DNA of 64,000 bases, from contig NZ_JBIPKH010000006.1 of the NCBI RefSeq assembly GCF_044068625.1, positions 1-64,000 on the forward strand, written 5' to 3'. Of this stretch, positions 1 to 10,742 are shown one piece after another. This DNA comes from Desulfurivibrio sp044068625. GTDB lineage: Bacteria; Desulfobacterota; Desulfobulbia; Desulfobulbales; Desulfurivibrionaceae. Below the pieces are notes generated by a model. It saw only the letters and a program-made list of their open reading frames with translations. It was not told the DNA's origin and did no database searches. The translations under genes were made by a program, and so were the position numbers. How positions within the stretch are numbered: the stretch's first letter is position 1; each line of letters begins with the position of its first letter.

Positions 1-1401
1 GGCCGAGGAATCGGCCGGGGTGGTAAAGCCGGTGGAATAGGAGGCCAGGGTGGCGCCATTGGCGTCGCGCACCGTCAGGCTCAACTGGCCGTCCACCGCG
101 CCCGGCCGCGTGTTGTTGAAGGTGACGGTGATATCACCGGTTTCGTTGCGCTTGAGACGGGGGATATTGAGGGCGGTAACCGCCACATCGGCGTCCTCAT
201 CCACGACCGGCGGATCATCGTCGGGCGGCGGGTCGCTGTGGGCGGGGCCGGGACTGCTCCACTCTTGGTCGGAGGCGATGGTGGTGGTGCGAAGGACGAA
301 TTGACCGGGGGTGGGCCATTGGAGTCTACGGTCCACGGTGATGAAGTAGTTCAGGGTCACGTTGGCCACATCGTCGAAGTAGTCGATCACGTAGTCGGGA
401 TCGGCCAGCCACTGATTGACAGCATCCTGGGGCACCAGTTTGCGCACCCCATCGGAATCGCAAGGCTCTTTGGCGGCGTCCAGTTCAGTGCAGCTGCGAT
501 AGGTCACCCAGTCACCCAGACAGGCCAGGGTGTCGGGATCGTAATCCCACTCGCAATGGGCCATCATTTCCGGATGGCCGTGGCCATCGTCAAAGAACAT
601 GGCCACGGGCACCCCAGCGGCATTGTGCCAATCCCCCAGAAGGTCGAGATGGTTCTGTGAAATCCCGGTGCTGGTTATTTTGTTTTCAGAGGCTTCAAGA
701 TCGATGTACATCCGCTCGTCGGGCAAGAAATAGCCCGGTTCGTCGCGATGCTGGTCGGGCGCGCCGGCGATGTCAAACGGGAAAAAGGCGGACAGGATAT
801 CGGGTTTGTCCGGATCGTACACCGTGCCCTCGGCGAGCATTTGGCCCCTTCGCGCGGAGAAACCCAAGCCGTCGCCCGTTTGTGAGGGAACGAATTCGCC
901 ATTGACCATGAAGCCCAGCTCCATGGTGAACCCCTTAAGGCGGCCGCTGGTGGCGTTGCTTAGTTTCTGCAGGGAGCGATAGGTCTGGCGGGCGCGATCG
1001 TCCAAGACGTTGAAATAGATGTCGATGGGTTCGTTCTCATAGGCCCTGATCTTCCAGCGCTTGCTGGACTTAAATTCATCGGAACAGAGTTTTTGCCCCC
1101 CCGTTGCAGGGTTGTAGCCGGTGGTCATCAGGCAGTTTTCTCCCGATAGCGGGTCAATGTTGACCACCTGCAATCCCGGGGCCTGGGCGTCGCTCTCTTT
1201 CCAGTAGACGGCGCCATGGGAGAGCGTTTTGGCGGAATCGGTGAAGACGGTGCTGTCGTAGACCTCTTCCATGGTGTAGGGGGGTGGGGTAACCGTGACG
1301 TTGTGCATGTTCCAGTCGGCGATGGTTCCGGCCAAGGCCGGGGCCGTCAGGGTCAGGGTTGCCAGGGCGGTGGTGGCGTACGCCAGGTAGTGCTTCTTCA
1401 T
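1..1401 (-). CDS. Secreted protein, possibly choice-of-anchor F type (3' end beyond window)
   Basis: The frame is open from the ATG at 1401 to the window edge, giving 467 residues with no stop. A strong ribosome binding site (AAGGAGG, spacing about 7) precedes the start. Residues 1 to about 25 form a Sec signal peptide: KK, a hydrophobic Ala/Leu/Thr stretch, then a likely cut after APALA. The mature part has scattered Cys pairs and motifs such as RWKIRAYENEP and GYFLPDERMY. From about residue 400, after an Asp/Pro-rich linker, there is a beta-rich CARDB/Ig-like segment. The middle part resembles from memory the 'choice-of-anchor F' exported proteins, whose C-terminal anchor varies. The anchor would lie outside the window, so the attachment mode is unknown. 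Exported location is well supported; function is not known. Confidence 0.75.
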   Translation of the reverse strand, partial: MKKHYLAYATTALATLTLTAPALAGTIADWNMHNVTVTPPPYTMEEVYDSTVFTDSAKTLSHGAVYWKESDAQAPGLQVVNIDPLSGENCLMTTGYNPATGGQKLCSDEFKSSKRWKIRAYENEPIDIYFNVLDDRARQTYRSLQKLSNATSGRLKGFTMELGFMVNGEFVPSQTGDGLGFSARRGQMLAEGTVYDPDKPDILSAFFPFDIAGAPDQHRDEPGYFLPDERMYIDLEASENKITSTGISQNHLDLLGDWHNAAGVPVAMFFDDGHGHPEMMAHCEWDYDPDTLACLGDWVTYRSCTELDAAKEPCDSDGVRKLVPQDAVNQWLADPDYVIDYFDDVANVTLNYFITVDRRLQWPTPGQFVLRTTTIASDQEWSSPGPAHSDPPPDDDPPVVDEDADVAVTALNIPRLKRNETGDITVTFNNTRPGAVDGQLSLTVRDANGATLASYSTGFTTPADSSA

Positions 1402-1539
1402 CTGCAGTTCCTCCTTAGAAGGGTTTAGGGGGTGGTGCGGGTAAAGAAGTGTTGCGCCGGTAGCGTCCTGGTGTCGATGGCGGACATTACGGGTACTCGA
1501 TATTTAACGATATATTAACATTGACAACTGTAAGCATAG

Positions 1540-1568
1540 CAGATAGCAGAAAGTTATAGCTTTGTCAA
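1540..1568 (-). promoter_or_regulatory. Candidate sigma-70 promoter of the secreted-protein gene
   Basis: On the minus strand a perfect TTGACA (1563-1568) is followed after 17 bp by TATCTG (1540-1545), in an AT-rich region about 140 bp upstream of the start codon. The -10 match is poor, so the call rests on the -35 box and the location. A second TTGACAA on the plus strand at 1521-1527 makes the region roughly symmetrical. Confidence 0.4.
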
Positions 1569-1680
1569 ATAAAAAACATGAGGCTACATCGCTTTTTTGC
1601 AAGTGCGGGGATTGGCGATTAATTTACTGTTATCGTGAAGTTTTTTTTGCGCTAGGCGAGGTTGGTGGCCTGGTGGGGCT

Positions 1681-1728
1681 GAAAAAGAGAAAGGTGAACC
1701 GGACCATGAGCGCGGTCCGGTTCACCTT
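1681..1728 (-). terminator. Intrinsic terminator of the FG-GAP-like gene
   Basis: There is a perfect 15-bp inverted repeat (arms 1691-1705 and 1714-1728, 8-nt loop). Read on the minus strand it is followed by a T-rich tract (CTTTCTCTTTTTC). It lies 45 bp beyond the stop codon at 1774, where a rho-independent terminator of that transcript is expected. Confidence 0.85.
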
Positions 1729-1773
1729 GATGAGGGGTCCTCTTTTTTGTCGGTGAAGCTTGCCGGGGGGGGA

Positions 1774-3419
1774 TTACTCCTGGCTGTAAAGCATGGGATA
1801 AACGTAGATGGCGCTTTCCGAGGAGGGGCGAATGCCCAGGCCGTCACTTTTGGGGACCACCCCGACAAAGAGTTCCGTTCCCTCATCGCCCGGACCGAGC
1901 TGGATGTCGGCAACGTAGCCCTCGATCCGCCGGGTCCGCCAGATTTCGTTCATCCCCTGGCCGTCCCAGCTCAGGGCGTGTACCTCGCCGGCGGAGTAGG
2001 AACGAAGCCGCCCCAGGGAAAGGGGCATGGCTGATATGTTGCGGTTGACCACGATATCGGGCAATCCGTTGCGGGTGACATCATGGCTGACAATTCTCCC
2101 CGGCACGAAAAGATGGACCGGCTTGTGGGCTACTTCCGGGTCGTGGCCGGAGCTGTCGAAACCGCCGAGAAAACGGGTGGTGCCGCCATACTGCTCCTCG
2201 CTGATCCACAAGCGGGCGCCGCCGGCGCTCAGGACCTCCATCCGGTTGGTCTGGGTGATGGCCACAATCTCGTCGATCCCGTCGTCATCGAGATCGACAT
2301 AGATAAAGTCGAACAGGTTGAGCCGGCCGGGAGTCGCCAGCTGGCCTCCCTGCTCCACCGAGCCGTCGGCGGTCGCCTCCAGCCGGAAGAGGCCGGGCCG
2401 GACAATATCGCCGCCCGCCGCCGCCCGCTGGCCCACCAGCACGGGGCCCTCCATGGGCAGCGACATGGCCCGGAGATACCAGGGAATATTGGTATGGGTC
2501 GGGACAAACTCGCTGCCATTCCACTCCACGATCAACGAACTGGGGCTGCGTTCGTCGGAGGCGCTGATCACGATTTCGGCCCGGCCATTGCCGTTGAGGT
2601 CGGCCAGGGAGAGGTAGTGGATGGGATAGCGGTTGAGGGTTGAGATCTGGCCGATCCGGACAAACCGCCCCTGGAGGCGGCGGTAGATCTCCACCCGGTT
2701 GTTGCCGGCCAGGACAAACTCGGTGGCGCCGTCGCCGGTCAGATCTCCGGCATCCAGGGCCTGCAGCCCCAAGGGGATATTGTGGCTCTTGCTGAACCCC
2801 TGCAGCCGGGCTACTTCGCCGGCCCGGATAAAAGGGGAACCCTCGGCGGCCCTGCCCGGCAACTGGCGGGCGGGGTGGGGCGAGATATAGGCGGGCTGGC
2901 CCTGGTCGGGCAAGGGGGCCGGAAGTGCCGCCGGGGCAGCGGGCGGCACTTCACCGACCAGGGTTGCCCGGATCTCGCCGGCCAGCCGGTCCACCGCCGC
3001 GATCACCTCTCCCTCGGTGGGGGCGATGGCGGAAAAATAGCGGGGCAGTTCAGCGCTTCCCACCTCATAGAGGACGGTATCCAGGCTGACGCTGCCCCCC
3101 ATGGCGGTGAGGGAACCGGTGAGGATGTAGTTCACCCCCAGTTTTTCCCCCAGGAGATCGAACTCGGCCGGCCCTTGGGGTCTGCCCCCGGCCAGGGCCT
3201 GTTCCACCCCGGCCCGATCCAGCAGCTGGGCCCGTCCTCCCGCCGCCAGGCGCGAGCCCAGCATGGTGCGTACCCCGTCCACCAGGTAAGCCAGATCCTG
3301 GGGAGCCTGCAGCTCCAGGGGTAGAACCGCTACCTTGGGGGGCGGTTCCGCGGCGGCGCCGACCGGCGGGGAGAGCAGTAACAGCAGGGAAGCCAGAACC
3401 AGCAGAGCGGCGGTTCGTA

Positions 3420-3423
<4 letters not shown>
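1774..3423 (-). CDS. Secreted FG-GAP/VCBS-repeat-like protein with N-terminal FlgO/TolB-like domain
   Basis: The protein has 549 residues and begins with a signal peptide (MIRTAALL, long Leu run, cut near VGAAA). Residues about 28-150 (PKVAVLPLE, then a 'lowest-level open/rank' style domain with GVNYILTGSL) resemble the FlgO/CsgG/TolB-N type of periplasmic domain. From about residue 205 there are repeated segments of the form DLTGDGATEFVLAG, DLNGNGRAEIVISA and DLDDDGIDEIVAIT, which are Asp/Gly calcium-binding-like loops of FG-GAP/VCBS repeats and imply a beta-propeller. Its ATG overlaps the acs stop as ATGA, so the two are probably translationally coupled. The partner and role of this envelope protein are unknown. 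Genes of this architecture occur in Desulfobacterota (recalled, not searched). Confidence 0.8.
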
Positions 3424-5414
<1,991 letters not shown>

Positions 5415-5473
5415 TTTATCAAGTCTCCTTGGGTTGACGTGACAGGTTTGTAATCCAGTTTTCTGCAGGGGGG

Positions 5474-5502
5474 ATGATAGCAATCGGTCGCGGGTAAGTC
5501 AA
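5474..5502 (-). promoter_or_regulatory. Sigma-70-type promoter of acs
   Basis: On the minus strand TTGACT (5497-5502), a 17-bp spacer and TATCAT (5474-5479) match the consensus at five of six positions each. The -10 box is followed at once by a run of C. Transcription would start near 5467, about 50 nt before the acs ATG. Confidence 0.7.
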
Positions 5503-5569
5503 GCAGGAGGAATCGGGACTTAGCCAAAAAACCTTGCGGAATCGGGTGGCGAGCGGCTATAAAGGCGGA

Positions 5570-6316
5570 ATGGAAAACGGCAGCCTCCCAGGTAAAATTT
5601 CAAAAAATATTGCTCTTAATGAGCGGATCATCTTTGCCCTCGATTTTGCCGAGCCGGCCCAGGCCTTGGGCTGGGTGGAACGGCTGGATGACCGAATCCG
5701 GTTTTTCAAGGTGGGTCTCCAGCTTTTCACCGCCGGCTGGTGGCCGGTGGTGGATGCGATCACCGCCCGCGGCAACAAGGTGATGCTGGATCTGAAATTC
5801 TTCGACATCCCCGAAACGGTGCAGCGGGCCGTGGAGCAGCTCCACGACCACGGCGTGAGCCTGGCCACCATCCACGGCAACGACCCCATTGTGCGGGCGG
5901 CGGTGGCGGCCAAGGGCGATATCAGCCTGCTGGCGGTCACCGTCCTGACCAGTTTCGATGAGAGCGACATGCGCCAGCTGGGCCTCAAGGGTTCGGTGGC
6001 CGACTTGGTGCGGCTGCGGGCCCGCAAGGCGGTGGAGCTGGGTTGCGACGGGGTGGTCTGCTCGGCCCTGGAAGTGGCCGATTTGCGGGTCGATTTGGGC
6101 GATGATTTCCTGGCGGTCACCCCCGGGATTCGTCCGGCCGATGGTGCCGGCGGTGATGACCAGCGCCGGATCGCCACCCCCGGGGCGGCGATTGCCAACG
6201 GGGCCGATCACCTGGTGATCGGCCGGCCCATCAGCACCGCCGCCGAGCCCCTGGCCTTGATCGACGCCATCCAGCAAGAGATCGCCGCCGCCCTGGAGCA
6301 GCGTCCTCAGCCTTAG
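5570..6316 (+). CDS. pyrF: Orotidine 5'-phosphate decarboxylase
   Basis: PyrF converts OMP to UMP, the last step of de novo pyrimidine synthesis. The 248-residue product has ALDF near the N-terminus (substrate-binding Asp), the catalytic DLKFFDIP motif with its Asp-Lys-x-x-Asp set, VTPGIRP, and the phosphate-binding HLVIGRPI near the C-terminus. I chose the ATG at 5570 (preceded by AAAGGCGG); an in-frame TTG at 5534 would add 12 residues with no support. The gene is divergent from acs. Its stop overlaps the stop of the convergent glcD by four bases. Confidence 0.95.
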   Translation: MENGSLPGKISKNIALNERIIFALDFAEPAQALGWVERLDDRIRFFKVGLQLFTAGWWPVVDAITARGNKVMLDLKFFDIPETVQRAVEQLHDHGVSLATIHGNDPIVRAAVAAKGDISLLAVTVLTSFDESDMRQLGLKGSVADLVRLRARKAVELGCDGVVCSALEVADLRVDLGDDFLAVTPGIRPADGAGGDDQRRIATPGAAIANGADHLVIGRPISTAAEPLALIDAIQQEIAAALEQRPQP

Positions 6317-7686
6317 ACAAAAATTTTGCCGGGATTGAGAATGTTGCCGGGGTCGAACACCTTCTTCAACTCCCGCATCAGCTGCAGGGTTTCCCGGCCC
6401 AGTTCCGCCTCGATGGCCGCCGCCTTGCCGATTCCCACCCCGTGTTCCCCCGAGAGAGTCCCCCCCAGCGCCAGCACCCTCCGGTAAAGGGAGGCCCGGG
6501 CTGCCTCGCCTTGGGCCAGCTCGTCCGGGTCGTTGCGATCCAGCATGATATTGACATGGATATTGCCATCGCCGGCATGGCCGAAGGTGAAGACCGGCAG
6601 GTGGTGGAGTCGACTCAGCTCCTCGATATGGGCCACCAGGTCCGGAATCCGGCTGCGGGGGACCACCACATCCTCACTGATCTTGTGGGGGCGCAACTGA
6701 AAGGCGGCCGGGGAGAGGGCCTTGCGGGCCGCCCAGAGCTCGGCGGTTTCCCCCGGATCAGCGGCCTCCCGCAGGGCCACCCCCTCCTGGCCGGCCAGCA
6801 GGGTCCGCAGGCGCTGACCCTGGGCGGCCACCGTTTCCCGGTCGCCATCCAGTTCCAGCAGCAGCAAGGCATTGCGGCCCTGGTTTTTGAGGGCGGCGGG
6901 CAGGCGATCCCCCACCAGCCCCAGGGCGGTATGGTCCAGGTATTCCAGGGTGCAGGGCGTCAATTGGTGGAGGATGGTATTGACCAGGTTCACCGCCTGG
7001 TGCATATCGCGGCAGAGCGCCAGGAAGGTGGCTTTGGCGGGGGGCTGGGGGATGAGGCGCAGGGTGATCTCGCTGATCACCGCCAGGGTGCCCTCGGAGC
7101 CCACCAGCAGCCGGGTCAGGTCGTAACCCACCACTCCCTTGGCGGTGCGAACCCCGCTGCGGATGACGCGACCGTCGGCCAGCACCGCTTCCAGGGCCAG
7201 GACATAATCGCGGGTGACCCCGTACTTGACCGCCGCCGGCCCTCCCGCTCCGCAGGCCACGTTGCCGCCGATGGTGCAAAAGGCCCGGCTGGCCGGGTCG
7301 GGGGGGTAGTAGAGGCCGTGGCGGGCCACCTCCGCCTGCAATTCGGCGGTGATCACCCCCGGTTGCACCACCACCAACTGGTTGGCGCTGTCGATCTCCA
7401 CAATTTTATTGAGCCCGGCCAAGGCCAGGACGATGCCGCCCTTTACCGCGCAGGCGCCCCCGGCCATGCCGGTTCCGGCCCCTCTGGGAGTCACCGGGGT
7501 GCCGGTGGCCGAAGCCAGCCGGAGGATGGGCGCGATCTGCTCCCGATCGCGGGGAAAGACCACCGCCGCCGGCGGAAACTCCCGGACCGAACCGTCGTAG
7601 GAGTAGGCTGCCAGTTCCTCGGGGGCGGTGGCCACCTGCCCATCGCCGACGATAGCGGCCAGCTGCCGGACAAGCTCACGCTTCAT
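6313..7686 (-). CDS. glcD: FAD-linked oxidase, GlcD type (glycolate/D-lactate dehydrogenase)
   Basis: The 457-residue product matches the two-domain VAO/PCMH flavoprotein family. It has PRGAGTGMAGG (about residue 65) and the FAD-binding IGGNVACGAGGPAAVKYG region. The C-terminal half has the FTFGHAGDGNIHVNI and SGEHGVGIGK motifs of the FAD-oxidase C domain. Such proteins oxidise glycolate, D-lactate or a similar 2-hydroxyacid and pass electrons to an iron-sulfur partner or the quinone pool. No GlcE or GlcF subunit is adjacent, so the substrate is open. The ATG overlaps the stop of the RapZ-like gene as ATGA, making it the last gene of the lptA-rpoN operon. Confidence 0.9.
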   Translation of the reverse strand: MKRELVRQLAAIVGDGQVATAPEELAAYSYDGSVREFPPAAVVFPRDREQIAPILRLASATGTPVTPRGAGTGMAGGACAVKGGIVLALAGLNKIVEIDSANQLVVVQPGVITAELQAEVARHGLYYPPDPASRAFCTIGGNVACGAGGPAAVKYGVTRDYVLALEAVLADGRVIRSGVRTAKGVVGYDLTRLLVGSEGTLAVISEITLRLIPQPPAKATFLALCRDMHQAVNLVNTILHQLTPCTLEYLDHTALGLVGDRLPAALKNQGRNALLLLELDGDRETVAAQGQRLRTLLAGQEGVALREAADPGETAELWAARKALSPAAFQLRPHKISEDVVVPRSRIPDLVAHIEELSRLHHLPVFTFGHAGDGNIHVNIMLDRNDPDELAQGEAARASLYRRVLALGGTLSGEHGVGIGKAAAIEAELGRETLQLMRELKKVFDPGNILNPGKIFV

Positions 7687-8048
7687 TTTTCGATATCACG
7701 ATGGGTTAGCCTTACTTGGGCCCTCTGGACCAGGGCGGCGGCCAGGGCTTCGCTCACCGCCACCGAGCGGTGGCGGCCACCGGTGCAGCCCACCGCCACC
7801 CGCAGGCACTCTCGGCCAACGGCCTGGCCGCGCTCCAGGATAAAACGGAGCAGTTGCAGGTGCAAGGCCAAAAAATCTCTTCCTATCGTATTTTCAAGGA
7901 CATAGGCGGCGATCAGCGGCTCCCGACCGCTGTGGGGACGCAACTCCTCCACCCAGTGGGGATTGGGCAGTACCCGGGCGTCGAAGACCAGATCGGCGGC
8001 GGGCGGTGGGCCATGCTTGTGGCCGAAGCTTTGCAGTTCAATGATCAC
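7683..8048 (-). CDS. Stand-alone RapZ C-terminal domain protein
   Basis: The 121-residue product matches only the C-terminal half of RapZ (RNase adapter / YvcJ family): SFGHKHG, DLVFDARVLPNP, VAVGCTGGRHRSV and a terminal HRDIEK. Full-length RapZ is about 285 residues with an N-terminal P-loop ATPase; that half is absent and the upstream sequence is ptsN. In E. coli the C-terminal domain binds GlcN6P and the sRNA GlmZ. It starts with GTG at 8048, overlaps the ptsN stop by 11 bases, and ends in an ATGA overlap with glcD. In E. coli rapZ also follows ptsN in the rpoN operon, so the position is conserved although the protein is half-length. Confidence 0.88.
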   Translation of the reverse strand: MIIELQSFGHKHGPPPAADLVFDARVLPNPHWVEELRPHSGREPLIAAYVLENTIGRDFLALHLQLLRFILERGQAVGRECLRVAVGCTGGRHRSVAVSEALAAALVQRAQVRLTHRDIEK

Positions 8049-8511
8049 GGGCCTCTTCTCCGCCGTCGCCGCTTAAGATCGCGGCCATCTCCTCCCGGGT
8101 TTCCGCCTGGAGCAGGCGGGCCATGGCCTGATGATCCTGCAGGAAAAGGGCGAGCTCCGCCAGACGGCCCAGGTAGGGGGAGGCCGTGTCCGCCGGGGCC
8201 AGCAGCAGGAAAAAGAGGTGGACGGGGCGGCCGTCCTGGGCGGCAAAGGCCACCCCCTTGACGCTGCGCCCGCAGACCAGGACCATCTCGGTCAGTCCCG
8301 CCACCTTGCCGTGGGGAATGGCCGCGCCTTCGCCGATGCCGGTGGAGCCCAGCTCTTCCCGGTCCTCCAGGATGCCGTGCAGATAATCCAGGTCCAGGTG
8401 GGGATGGGCCGTCCGGGCGGCGGCGGCCAACTCCTTCAGGGCTTCTTTCTTGGAGGTGGCGGTCATCTCGGGGATGATCAGGGCCCGGGCCGCCTGGCTG
8501 ATGGGGGTCAT
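8038..8511 (-). CDS. ptsN: PTS IIA-like nitrogen-regulatory protein PtsN
   Basis: The 157-residue product has the EIIA-Ntr/fructose fold signatures, including GIGEGAAIPHGK with the phosphorylatable His and the VHLFFLLLAP strand. PtsN is a phosphoryl acceptor of the nitrogen PTS and acts by protein contact rather than sugar transport. Its ATG abuts the rpoN TAA without a gap, and its tail overlaps the RapZ-like gene. The ribosome hibernation factor gene hpf, often between rpoN and ptsN, is missing here. No other PTS gene is in the window. Confidence 0.93.
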   Translation of the reverse strand: MTPISQAARALIIPEMTATSKKEALKELAAAARTAHPHLDLDYLHGILEDREELGSTGIGEGAAIPHGKVAGLTEMVLVCGRSVKGVAFAAQDGRPVHLFFLLLAPADTASPYLGRLAELALFLQDHQAMARLLQAETREEMAAILSGDGGEEARDH

Positions 8512-10002
8512 TTAGGGTCTTCTGCGCAGTTTGGAGGGTAGTATTCCCAGCTGTTCCCGGTACTTGGCCACGGTGCGCCGGGCCAGGCGAATGTTGTCGC
8601 GGTTGAAGATATCGGCGATGGCGCTGTCGCTCAAGGGTCTTTTAGGGTCCTCGTGCTGGACGATGCTCTTCAGGCGCTGCTTGATGCTCTCCGAGGCCAA
8701 GGCGTCGCCGCCGTGGGTGGAGATGGTGGAGTTGAAAAAATATTTCAACTCGAAGATCCCTTGGGGGCTGTGCAGGTACTTGTTGGTGGTTACCCGGCTG
8801 ATCGTCGATTCGTGCATCCCGATATCCTCGGCCACGTCCCGCAGGACCATGGGCCGGAGCTTTTCCACCCCGTGCTCGAAAAAATCACGCTGAAACTTGA
8901 GAATGCTTTCCACCACCCGGTAGATGGTGCGCTGGCGCTGCTGGATGGAGCGGATCAGCCACATGGCCGAGCGCAGTTTATCCTGGACGTAGTTCTTGGT
9001 TTCGCCAGGCGCCGCCGAATCCTTGTCCAGAATATCCCGGTAGTAGCTGCTGATCCGCAACCGGGGCAAACCTTCGTCGTTGAGCATGATCACATACTCT
9101 TCACCCAGCTTGTGGATATAGACATCGGGAATGATATAGACCGGATCCTCGTCGGAATAGATCCGACCGGGACGGGGGTTGAGGTCGGTGATGATCGCCA
9201 CCGCCGCCGCCGCCTCCTCGGGGGTACGGCCGGTGGCCTTGGCGATTCCGGCGTAGTTGCGGGTTTCCAGAAGATGGAGATGGTTGCGGACGATGCGGGC
9301 GGCCAGGGAGTCGCCCAGCCCCAGCCGCTCCAGCTGCAGCAGCAGGCACTGGCTCAGGTCAACGGCCCCGATCCCGGCCGGGTCCATCTCCCGGATCAGG
9401 GCCAGCATCCGGGCGGCGGTGGCCGGGTCGCAGTCGGTCTGGGCCTCGATCTCGGCCTGGTCGGTGGTGAGAAAGCCGTTGCCATCCAGGTTGCCGATGA
9501 TGAATTCCCCGACCTTCCGCTCCTCTTCGCTGATTCGGGAGAGATTGAGCTGCCAGGTGAGGTGGGTCTGGAGGCTGGGCCGGGTACTGAGGATATCCAG
9601 CCGGGAGGGTAGATCTTCGTGGTCCCGGCCGGTGCCCGAGGCGTAGCCGCCGTCCCCCTGTTCACTGGCATACTCGTTGATATAGTTACCCCAGTCGATC
9701 TCGCCCAGGGCGGAAGTCGACTCCATCTCCACCTCGGCGGTGCGCTCCGGCTCCGCCGGGGAAAACTCTTCGCCGGGATCGGTACCCGCGGGGCTCTCCA
9801 GCTGCCCGGTGCCGGCCTCGGCCCCGGCCCCCTCCTCCAGCGACAACCCCTCCTCCAGTACCGGGTTGACCTCCAGCTCCTGCTGGATGGTATCCACCAG
9901 TTCCAGCCGGGAAAGCTGCAGCAGTTTGATCGCCTGCTGCAGCTGGGGGGTCATCACCAGTTGCTGGCTTAATTTCAGGTTTTGGCGAAGTTCTAGGGCC
10001 AT
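8512..10002 (-). CDS. rpoN: RNA polymerase sigma-54 factor
   Basis: Sigma-54 directs polymerase to -24/-12 promoters opened by AAA+ activators. The 496-residue product begins with the Gln/Leu-rich activator-contact region (LRQNLKLSQQL, QAIKLLQLSRLEL), has an acidic region II (about residues 50-130), a core-binding domain, the HTH (about 395-420) and the RpoN box RRTVAKYRE near residue 470. I start at the ATG at 10002, 5 nt after lptB, because family homology begins at MALELRQ; a GTG at 10056 would add 18 residues inside lptB. No strong ribosome binding site is seen at either start, so translation may depend on coupling to lptB. Confidence 0.96.
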   Translation of the reverse strand: MALELRQNLKLSQQLVMTPQLQQAIKLLQLSRLELVDTIQQELEVNPVLEEGLSLEEGAGAEAGTGQLESPAGTDPGEEFSPAEPERTAEVEMESTSALGEIDWGNYINEYASEQGDGGYASGTGRDHEDLPSRLDILSTRPSLQTHLTWQLNLSRISEEERKVGEFIIGNLDGNGFLTTDQAEIEAQTDCDPATAARMLALIREMDPAGIGAVDLSQCLLLQLERLGLGDSLAARIVRNHLHLLETRNYAGIAKATGRTPEEAAAAVAIITDLNPRPGRIYSDEDPVYIIPDVYIHKLGEEYVIMLNDEGLPRLRISSYYRDILDKDSAAPGETKNYVQDKLRSAMWLIRSIQQRQRTIYRVVESILKFQRDFFEHGVEKLRPMVLRDVAEDIGMHESTISRVTTNKYLHSPQGIFELKYFFNSTISTHGGDALASESIKQRLKSIVQHEDPKRPLSDSAIADIFNRDNIRLARRTVAKYREQLGILPSKLRRRP

Positions 10003-10007
10003 AGTGG

Positions 10008-10742
10008 TTAAAGGGTGAAATTTTCTCCCAGATACAGAGAGCGCGCTGCCGGGCACCGGACAATATCGTCCGCCGAGCCGCTGGTCAAGATTTTACCGTG
10101 ATTAACGATATAGGCCCGGTCACAAACCTGGAGAGTCTCCCGGACGTTGTGGTCGGAGATCAGCACCCCCAGGCCCCGGGTTTTCAGTTCGCGGATAATA
10201 TGTTGCAGGTCGGCCACCGACAGGGGATCGATGCCGGCAAAGGGTTCGTCGAGCAGGACGAAGCGGGGCTGCATGGCCAGGGCCCGCATGATCTCCACCC
10301 GCCGTCGCTCCCCCCCCGAGAGGGAGTGGGCCGGGTTGCCGGCCAGGTAGCCCAGCTTCAGCTCCTCCAGCAGGGCCTCGATCCGCTGCCTAATCTCCTT
10401 GCGGCTCAGCCCCAGGGGTTCCAGGACGATGCGGATATTCTCCTCGACACTGAGCTTGCGGAACACCGAGGATTCCTGGGGCAGGTAGGCCAGCCCCTTG
10501 CGGGCCCGGAGGTGGATGGGCAGGCGGGTGATATCTTCGCCGTTGAGCAGAATCCGGCCCAGATCGGGACGGATGAAGCCGGCGATGCTGTAGAAGGTGG
10601 TGGTTTTGCCGGCTCCGTTGGGGCCGAGCAAGCCCACCACGGCCCCGGTTTCCACCGACAGGCTGATGCCATCCACCACCCGCCTTTTTTGGTACTGTTT
10701 GACGATCTGGTCGGTGGCCAGTTCCATGGAGGAAAGGGTCAT
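10008..10742 (-). CDS. lptB: LPS export ABC transporter ATP-binding protein LptB
   Basis: LptB is the cytoplasmic ATPase that powers LPS extraction by LptFG. The 244-residue product has Walker A GPNGAGKTT (about residue 37), a Q-loop (LPQESSVF), the signature LSGGERRR (about 137), Walker B with LLDEPFAGIDP, and the H-loop SDHNVRET, all typical of LptB. Its ATG overlaps the lptA stop as ATGA. lptC, lptF and lptG are not in the window. Confidence 0.96.
   Translation of the reverse strand: MTLSSMELATDQIVKQYQKRRVVDGISLSVETGAVVGLLGPNGAGKTTTFYSIAGFIRPDLGRILLNGEDITRLPIHLRARKGLAYLPQESSVFRKLSVEENIRIVLEPLGLSRKEIRQRIEALLEELKLGYLAGNPAHSLSGGERRRVEIMRALAMQPRFVLLDEPFAGIDPLSVADLQHIIRELKTRGLGVLISDHNVRETLQVCDRAYIVNHGKILTSGSADDIVRCPAARSLYLGENFTL

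Larger units (their letters stand above)
1402..1773. other. Intergenic region between two minus-strand genes
   Basis: This 372-bp gap is AT-rich in its left half, unlike the flanking genes. It holds the ribosome binding site and a candidate promoter of the left-hand secreted-protein gene, and near its right end the hairpin terminator of the FG-GAP-like gene. A 64-codon plus-strand frame (1562-1756) runs through the terminator hairpin and lacks a convincing ribosome binding site, so I do not call it a gene. Confidence 0.6.

Noticed and set aside
1562..1756. 64-codon plus-strand frame MSNKKHEATSL
   Set aside because: It reads through the terminator hairpin of the neighbouring gene and lacks a convincing ribosome binding site.
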